Both the position numbers and the translations under genes were made by a program. Source: Diploscapter coronatus (Eukaryota; Nematoda; Chromadorea; Rhabditida; Rhabditidae). Taken from it: 64,000 nucleotides of DNA. Positions within the stretch are counted from its first letter, which is position 1, and the number at the start of each line of letters is the position of its first letter. The DNA lies in assembly GCA_964036155.1 (NCBI GenBank), contig OZ038423.1, forward strand, positions 19,917,249 to 19,981,248. Reading direction: 5' to 3'. Below, piece after piece: positions 57,701-64,000 of this stretch. The notes beneath the pieces are model-generated. The model was given only the letters and a program-made list of their open reading frames with translations, had not been told where the DNA came from and did no database searches.

Positions 57701-60700
57701 AGATTTCGGCTCTCCCTATAGGCTGGATTCACGATGAATATCTGAAAATATTTTCACTTTCATTAAAAAATATTCATAAATACCAGAGTGAACAAATTCC
57801 TCGCAATCGGTCTAATCATTCCAGGATAGTAGGGCTGAAGCATGAGCTTGATACTGTTGCCCCACTGCTTGTACTGACTATCCGTGTCCAGATTGTTGAT
57901 GAACTGAAAGAGGAACAATCAAATATTTAATAAAAATAACAACTCACAAAAGGGTAAGCTTCTCTGTAATCCACGGCATAATTGACCTTATCATCGGAAG
58001 TATCGACGTGAGACAGGAGTGAGAAATATTCGCGCTGAAAATAAGAATGCTTCGTATTAATAGACTTCTCAAAACTCGACCCGCAAAAAACTCACAGAAA
58101 TATATATCTTTCTGAGACAATTAAACAAAACATGCTCTTTCCTCTCTCAATATAGCATACTATTTTTGCGGGTCGAGTTTTCAGAAGTCTGTGTATGTTT
58201 TTTCTAGATATTTCCTGTGCCAAATAGGGTTATTTTGAAATATAAGGTAATCAAGACTTCTGTAATCCGAAATAGTTAGAAAATAACCTTTCCCTCATCA
58301 TCACTGAGATTTTGCGCATGGAGTGTTTACAACTAGCTCAAAATATCTTAGTTCATTAATAAGATTTGAAAAAATCGAAATTTAATCAAAAATCTAGCCA
58401 ACCCCAATTCCAATGTTGTGGAATCCAGTGGAGAGTCTCTGCTCCTGCTTGAGCAGGTCGAGCAGCTGGAACATGTCGAGGCTGTCCATGTCCAGGTTTA
58501 TGCCGTTTATGAACAGAGCTGAATCACCTGCGTCCAGGCCTGAAAGACAAGGATAAATAAGGACAGAAAAGCCCATAATCGTGCCTTTCTCCGACAGGGC
58601 ATCCCTCTGATTGATCTCGATCTCATCACGCATCTGCCTCGTTACACTTTCTCGGGACAAAGATCTGGAATTTCGAACAAATATTTTAGTTTGCAGAATA
58701 ACTCTCACTGAGCATGAAGCGGGAAGTTCTGCGACAATTCCTTGAGCATTGCAATCGCATTGTGGGGCTCTTCATTCACAATCCGTTGTGCTGCCTGAAA
58801 GAAAGCGAAGTTGAAAATTCTACAAAATTATCTCCTACCTGGAAAGCCAAATCCTGGACCTGCCATTGCTTGAGAGGGGCTAATTCCTCGATTTCCTTCA
58901 GATGCATTCGGAATGCGTCCAGGGAATCTTTCGAATCAGAATGGAGTTCCCTTAAAATAATAATAATTCATACTAAAAGTTCTCCTAAAATGTTCTACTT
59001 GAGCAGCTTGAAGTTGAATCCATGCAGATCTTCTTCATCCTCGACAACTTCTTCTGCCTTCTTCTTGCTGTCGTCTTCTGCCTTGTATTCCGTGTTCTTG
59101 ATCGCCAACTCTACTCCGTATCCGGACAGATAAACGCGTTCTTCGATTGGACTCTGAAACGAATAGGATAAACAAAACTATATTCATTTATATATATACG
59201 ATTCATGAAAATTTATTGGAATATGGAAGATCATATCCTGAAAGTCATCTGAATCGCTATTAATTCTACATAGTACTACTACTTCAACTTCGTTATTTCA
59301 GCGAAGTCAAATGAATCAAAGAATTGAATAGGAATAAAATTACTCGAGTGAAATGTCTGAAGACGTATTGAATCTTTCCCTGCTTGCAGAGAGACTCGGC
59401 AGTTTTGTGCAGCTCGATCCACTCGGGAGAGCCCATTTCACCGTAGACGAGCACTGTCGTGGCTGACTTCTTTGATGCGGGATGGACATGGTCCACCGAG
59501 AGAAGAGACGAGTCAGTTCTGAAAAATGTACAAATTTAGAAGACTAATTTATACCTCTAAAACGACTTACTCTTTCGGTGGATTCTTGAGCACATCCTCG
59601 AGTTCTTGCGAAGTGCAACCGATTTTGCCATTCACATCGAAGAAAGCATCGCAGTTGATAGAGGAATATTCACTGCCGATCTGAAACAATGGTAAATCAG
59701 AGTTTGATTGTAACAACGCTTTTGCAACAAGAATAAATACAATTGTTAAGAATAGAAGAAAAGTCAAATAATAGGATGTGAAAATAAAAAATCAATTTTG
59801 CAAAATAAATTACAAACATTATGAGAAAGTTGTGACAAAATGTTAGGATAAGTTTGATGGAAATGTAATATCCCAACCTGTTGGAAAAGTTGGACAGCAG
59901 GAGAGAAGGCTCGTAACGAGAGGGAGAATTTGAGCAGATCGAGAAGTCCCAGGTCCACGAGCCCAGCGGCCTGTTCCAAAGCCAACTCGTACTTCTTCTC
60001 ATTCTTCAGCTCCTTCCATTCCTTCTTCAGTCCACTGAATTTGTCTGCCACTTTGCTCACGTATTTCCAGAATGTCTCGTTGTTTTCCTTTCCGAGAAAT
60101 TCACTGAAATCGTTTAGTAAATGTAATTCTCCCAAGATCCAAATACAACTTATCGATTTATTGTCCAACCTGACCTTCTTGGACCGCGAATACATTTTCC
60201 CCACAAATGAATACTTTTGTCCCAAAGCGAGAGAAGACGCGGCTTTACAAGTCTCTTATCCTTTGAAAATAGTGAGGAAAACGAGACAAAAACAGTTTCT
60301 TCTCTGTCCATAGTTAGATAAATGCTGGACGTTTCTAAGGATAAGGCTTGTAAGGACGTGAAAGAAGAAATGATCAAGTAGAGTAAGGAGCGAGTAATAG
60401 CGTTTGTGAGAAAAGTACTCATTTAGGACAAAAATACTCACTTGATATCTTTGGACAAAAGTACTCGCAGCTATCTAATTTGAAAGGGAAACAATTTTGA
60501 TAGGAACAAAAATACATCCGAATTTCTTGGAAATTTACAATTCGAAATTCAAAAATGTCTTGAACTTTAAACTTGATTTTAAAAATGTAATGTACCTGGC
60601 TTCAGCAATGAGCGATGTGCTCGGCCACTTTGCGTTGAGCGAGACGATCACATTTTTGTCGTTAAGAGACTCGACGTGACCGACAAGCAAAAAGACGGAA

Positions 60701-60741
60701 AAGACGGGGAGAAAGAGGAAAACGGCCGAATCCAGCCGCAT
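51757..60741 (-). CDS. uggt: UDP-glucose:glycoprotein glucosyltransferase (ER folding sensor)
   Basis: A multi-exon gene over 9 kb. The start [20 protein letters not shown] is a signal peptide; the mature start [18 protein letters not shown] matches the family. The long N-terminal folding-sensor part covers about 60.7-54.5 kb. The C-terminal GT24 domain is highly conserved: [20 protein letters not shown] (near 53000), [15 protein letters not shown] with the metal-binding DxD (near 52830), [31 protein letters not shown] and [12 protein letters not shown]. The enzyme reglucosylates N-glycans of misfolded glycoproteins in the ER lumen. The protein ends HPEL, a variant of the K/HDEL retrieval signal. 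Introns hold two fold-back elements. I placed the start at the first ATG (60741) and did not chain every middle exon, so total length is not computed. Confidence 0.95.
55138..55289. mobile_element. Fold-back element in a UGGT intron
   Basis: ATCGTGCTCGCCGCTAGAA at the left is inverted as TTCTAGCAGCGAGCACGAT at the right, with one difference, about 115 bp apart. The inside partly pairs too. A MITE-like element. Confidence 0.75.
58062..58190. mobile_element. 129-bp fold-back element, family shared with 14817-14967
   Basis: AGACTTCTCAAAACTCGACC, continuing CGCAAAAA, is inverted almost perfectly at the right end (GGGTCGAGTTTTCAGAAGTCT). It lies in a UGGT intron. The other copy is in an OATP intron, 43 kb away. 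Confidence 0.82.
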
Positions 60742-60764
60742 AGGCAACAGATAGGTGGTTTATC

Positions 60765-60778
60765 GGTGCCTGCAAAAC
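60765..60778 (-). promoter_or_regulatory. Trans-splice-like acceptor upstream of UGGT
   Basis: On the minus strand AGTTTTGCAG precedes GCACCG at 60769, and the UGGT ATG follows 28 nt later. The upstream gene CB20 stops at 60949. The short gap and strong acceptor fit spliced-leader processing of a downstream operon gene. Confidence 0.6.
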
Positions 60779-60948
60779 TATGAAAATTAACGTAAAATGA
60801 TTGATGAAATAGGTAATCCTGGTCTTGAACCAATCAATAATCAGTGAATGAAATAACAGCAATAATTTAAAATTTACTATAATAAATTGAAAATGAACGA
60901 TAAGAGAGATCAAAACACAACGAATAGATTACAGCAAATTGAATCACG

Positions 60949-61925
60949 TCATTCATCTCCACCTGAAATAAAGAAATATTTGATAAGAATTTGTTAAAAT
61001 CCAACCTCCTCTGGAAGCAATCATTTTGTTCCATCCGCCTCTGCCCGGATCGTAGTCCTTGCGATACTCGTCCCTCACCTGCAATTCAACATTTTTTAAA
61101 AAGAAAATCTAATGCCTTCACCACAGGATAAGGATGAAAGATAGATGTGATCTTTTATTTTACAAAGTTTGTGTTCCGAAGAAACAGCGCAAAAATTGGC
61201 TAAACGAACAAACCCTAGTTATGGAATAGACTTCATCTCGACTTTTTAGAATTAATGAATAATTTTAAAGGTCTTGGAAAATCATCTTTACCTGTCCTCC
61301 ATGCTTGCCCCTTCCATACTGTCTGCCCTCTACAAACCCAGCATCCCAATCCACCCTCACCGTCCTCTCGTCCAGCCTTGTCTGATTCAGTGCTTCCATC
61401 GCTATTTCAGCGTCCATTCGGGTGTAGAATCTGCAAATAAAGTTGATCTTCACTACCAACGTTATGAAAACTCACTCGACGAAGCAGAATCCACAGGGAG
61501 TTTTCCTGAATCTGTCCAGACCCATGATCACTCGACGCACGTCGCCGCCCCGACCGAACAATTCATACACCTGAAAATTGCAATATTCATCGTGTACTCA
61601 AAAAAAGAAACTGAAAATCAAGAAAGTAAACAAATTTTGCCTAAAAATAAATTTAGATAGTTAGACAATTCTGATTCGAATTTAACAACAAAAAAACTCC
61701 AAACGAGCTAACCTGCTCTTCCCTGGTGTAGTAGGAGAGATTGCCGATGTAGAGAGTGGCAGAGGAGCGAAGAGCTATTTCCTGTTCCTTCAGAGTGCCC
61801 TGCAATTCATTCATTCAATCTGTCATAGTCGCATTCTTGCCCACCTTGTATCTCTGATCTCGGTACTGACTGATCGAGTCTCCGCGATTCCGGTTTCTCG
61901 GATCGAACGTTAGCTGGTCTACCAT
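60949..61925 (-). CDS. ncbp-2: Nuclear cap-binding protein subunit 2 (CBP20/NCBP2)
   Basis: Six exons (61845-61925, 61713-61799, 61476-61570, 61292-61430, 61006-61078, 60949-60962) join in phase to 162 aa; the family is usually about 156. It contains one RRM with RNP2 [10 protein letters not shown] and RNP1 CGFCFVEFY, preceded by [13 protein letters not shown] and followed by [20 protein letters not shown] and [18 protein letters not shown], the cap-stacking and guanine-contact regions. The two cap-sandwiching tyrosines appear present (SQYRDQ and LSYYT). With CBP80 it binds the m7G cap of nuclear transcripts. The final exon adds only four residues. UGGT starts about 200 bp downstream. Confidence 0.96.
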
Positions 61926-61936
61926 TTCTGAAGCAC
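61924..61936 (-). promoter_or_regulatory. Candidate trans-splice acceptor for CBP20
   Basis: On the minus strand TTTGTGCTTCAG is followed by AA and the ATG at 61925. A 2-nt leader after an acceptor is typical for spliced-leader addition. Confidence 0.6.
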
Positions 61937-62971
61937 AAATTAAATTTCTGCAAACACACAATCAAAATTTCAGATATTGGAATCCCAGGAATCGAGGGAT
62001 AATCGTCAAAGGAAAATGCGAGTTTAAAAGCCAGTTTTATCAAAATAAGTTGCCCGTTCAAAAATGAATAACGCACGAAAGTCAAAGTCAAATGGCCATC
62101 ATTCAGAGGGCAAAATAAAATTAGACTTGTAACTCATGAGAGGCCAATTAAAAGAAGAGATCATAGATATTCAAAGTTGGTTTAGAGGTCATTCAATTGA
62201 AAAATAAAACCCGAACTTAGTAAAGACATTTTTTTATGAAAGAACAAAACATAAAGTAATAAACGAAAAACTAATCGCTAAAACCACAAAGGGCACGTTC
62301 AGATTTAGCTGCAATGCAACTTGCAACTCGTTCGAAATAGCACGGGAAATCAAGAGAACACAAGAAATGATGCAACCGCGCTCTCTTCACTTCCCATGCT
62401 ATTTCAAGCGAGTTGCAAGTTGCAAACTGCATTGCAACTAAGTCTGAACGAGCCCAGAGTTTTCCAGGTTCAACGCTCGTGGAGGAGTCGAGAATAAGTG
62501 CGCGGAATCTTGGCATTTCTTTTTTCTCTCCCGCAATTCAACTACCCATCGACTTGAGACCTCTCGCTCCTGTCTGTGCATTCCTGATTTGTCTAGCCTT
62601 CTCTCTACTCTCTTCTCTTTCAATGCTGTTTCTCTCCTCAGGGCTAGAACCATTCTCGCCGCCACGCCTCCTCCACGAGCATTTTAAAATAAAAACAGCA
62701 ATTTTGCGAATCAAAGTGGACTTATTGGAAAGGTGATGAGTTTTCGCTCATTTTCAGATTGCATGTATCCTTCCATAAATCTTCAACATGTTTTATTTTT
62801 GGAAATTTAGAAATGACGATATGATGTTCACTTGAGAAAACGACAAAATGATAGGAATAGATTAGAAAACTTGTCATATCGTCATTTGCAAGTTACCATT
62901 GTCCTCATTTTCTTTCATCCAAAAATAGTGAAATCGATCATTTAAGCCTATATGTCATCCGAGTCGACATC
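61937..62971. other. Spacer between CBP20 and the next upstream gene
   Basis: About 1 kb without a gene. It contains one fold-back element (62291-62455) and a C/T-rich stretch on the plus strand (62510-62670). Here the pyrimidines are on the strand opposite to the genes, unlike most other tracts in the window. Confidence 0.55.
62291..62455. mobile_element. 165-bp fold-back element
   Basis: GGGCACGTTCAGATTTAGCT and GCAACTTGCAACTCG at the left are inverted at the right (CGAGTTGCAAGTTGC ... TTGCAACTAAGTCTGAACGAGCCC). Arms of about 60 bp with short indels. GGGC...CGTTCAG ends are common in non-autonomous DNA elements. Confidence 0.82.
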
Positions 62972-64000
62972 CTAATCAGCTTCAGTCGCAACCCTCTTCT
63001 TGCCCCTGCCTCTGCCAGTGTCCCTGTCAACCTGCATATTCTTTGTCTGTCCAGCAACTTCTCCATTCTCCTTGTTCTGCTTAGTTTCATCGAATTCCTC
63101 ATCCTCCACTTCCTGCTTGATGACGTATTCGAAGTCCGAGTCAGAGTCTGTCTCAATTTGATTGTAGCACGATGTTGCCTGAAATCATCACATGTCTTTT
63201 ATAAAATGACTAAAAAATCCGATCTCTTGAAGTGACAAGGTTTGGCATTTGGTAGAATAACTCTACTGGGATGAGAATCTTATTCTGAAGATTTTAAGTC
63301 TCTAAGATGAATGAGCACTTTTGAACAACTCGTCAGTTTCCTCCATTTTGTGTCAAAATTGAAAATTAACGAGTTCCATGCGTAAAACATTCATTTTCAT
63401 TTGCGCGCTCGAGTTTCGATCATTATCAAACTTATGTCTAGCAAGGGATCGACCGATTTGAAATGAAGAAGGCGGAGAAATGTGTGAATGAGTTCAAGAT
63501 GGTCCAATTTGAAAAATTCTTTTTTGACAAACGTATATTTAAATGTCAAAAGAGTTTTACCATCTTCTTATTCCGTTTGCCCGAATTTGCTGCTTCTTCC
63601 TTTGCAGCGCCCGATTCAGGAATGACATTTCTCTCCAAAATCCTGTTCATGTGAGAAGGTGTCTTATTCGAGCTCTGAAAATTCACTTCCATCTCTATAT
63701 TTCCGAATTCACGAATTCAACCTGCTGTTCATCAAACCCCTGTCTGTTCGAAGTGGTTGCAGCCGAGGTTTCGATGGCAGTCATTTGAGAACTTGGAACG
63801 ACTTGAGTTGAATTCTGCATACTCGGTAAAATGGTAATTTGGAAAACACATGATATCGTGTTATCTCTAGCTTGGTAAAATCAAATATTTTGTCAGTCGC
63901 TCAGACAAAATTCATAAGATTATAGTTTTAAACTGACCAGCTCATTGCCTGAATTGCAAGTGATCAATGTATCTTCCTGAATGGCACTCGGCTCGGGAAT
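62972..64000 (-). CDS. 3' part of an acidic, probably nuclear protein (runs off the window)
   Basis: Four in-phase exons are visible (63938-64000 partial, 63722-63814, 63561-63674, 62972-63180), giving about 158 residues to the stop at 62972. The sequence is low in hydrophobics: Ser/Thr/Gln-rich (IETSAATTSNRQGFDEQQ), then a basic stretch SGKRNKKM, then acidic (IETDSDSDFEYVIKQEVEDE), ending GRGRGKKRVATEAD with a nuclear-localisation-like cluster. VIKQEVEDE resembles a SUMO site. I do not recognise the family; the N-terminal domains lie outside the window. Confidence 0.75.

Noticed and set aside
1..64000. CRISPR arrays, bacterial operons, rRNA genes
   Set aside because: No regular spacer-repeat array or rRNA-like block is visible, and the introns and receptor families show that this is animal DNA.

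Overview
This window looks like a compact nematode genome. The case rests on four things: a serpentine chemoreceptor of the nematode-specific Str type, an FkbM-type methyltransferase of the form expanded in nematodes, very short introns (41-60 bp is common) with tight TTTCAG-like acceptors, and splice acceptors placed 2-30 nt upstream of start codons with no matching 5' exon, as expected for spliced-leader trans-splicing. I rebuilt exon chains by hand from splice sites and reading phase. For eleven complete genes the summed exons are a whole number of codons with one open frame. Closest clade is an inference (free-living chromadorean/rhabditid type); I cannot name the species.

Layout, left to right. 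1-2.7 kb is pyrimidine-rich flank with one interspersed repeat. 2.7-8.1 kb (+) is a rhodopsin-class peptide receptor of the GnRH/AKH/vasopressin-like type, with introns loaded with transposons. 8.6-15.3 kb (-) is an organic anion transporter (OATP/SLCO, 645 aa) carrying a 2-kb fold-back element in one intron. 15.3-18.3 kb is a transposon-rich spacer. 18.3-20.2 kb (+) is the Str chemoreceptor (361 aa). 20.7-22.1 kb (-) is an F-box/Kelch protein (335 aa), followed by a decayed duplicate of its 3' half. 23.7-31.1 kb (-) is a 757-aa protein I cannot assign. 31.5-33.0 kb holds two small membrane-protein genes in opposite orientation, one of them without a head. 33.6-38.0 kb (+) is the FkbM methyltransferase. 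38.0-42.5 kb is a gene-poor, pyrimidine-rich stretch. 42.5-44.5 kb (+) is a four-pass LAPTM-like membrane protein. From 45.6 kb to the right edge all genes lie on the minus strand: sorting nexin 17, mitochondrial ribosomal protein uL23m, UDP-glucose:glycoprotein glucosyltransferase (UGGT), nuclear cap-binding protein CB20, and the 3' part of an unassigned acidic, probably nuclear protein.

Functionally the right third is housekeeping: cap binding, ER glycoprotein folding control, mitochondrial translation and endosomal recycling. CB20 and UGGT lie about 200 bp apart on the same strand with a trans-splice-like acceptor just before UGGT, so they may be an operon. The left two thirds are more accessory: receptors, a transporter, F-box/Kelch.

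The most notable non-gene signal is a dense and diverse set of non-autonomous inverted-repeat elements (at least 19, almost all in introns and spacers). They include an 8-bp-TSD family with several size classes, a 2-kb near-perfect palindrome beside a splice acceptor, and a 1.4-kb TIR element holding a tRNA-derived SINE and a 35-bp tandem array. I see no transposase gene, no bacterial-type operon, no CRISPR array and no convincing free-standing tRNA or rRNA.
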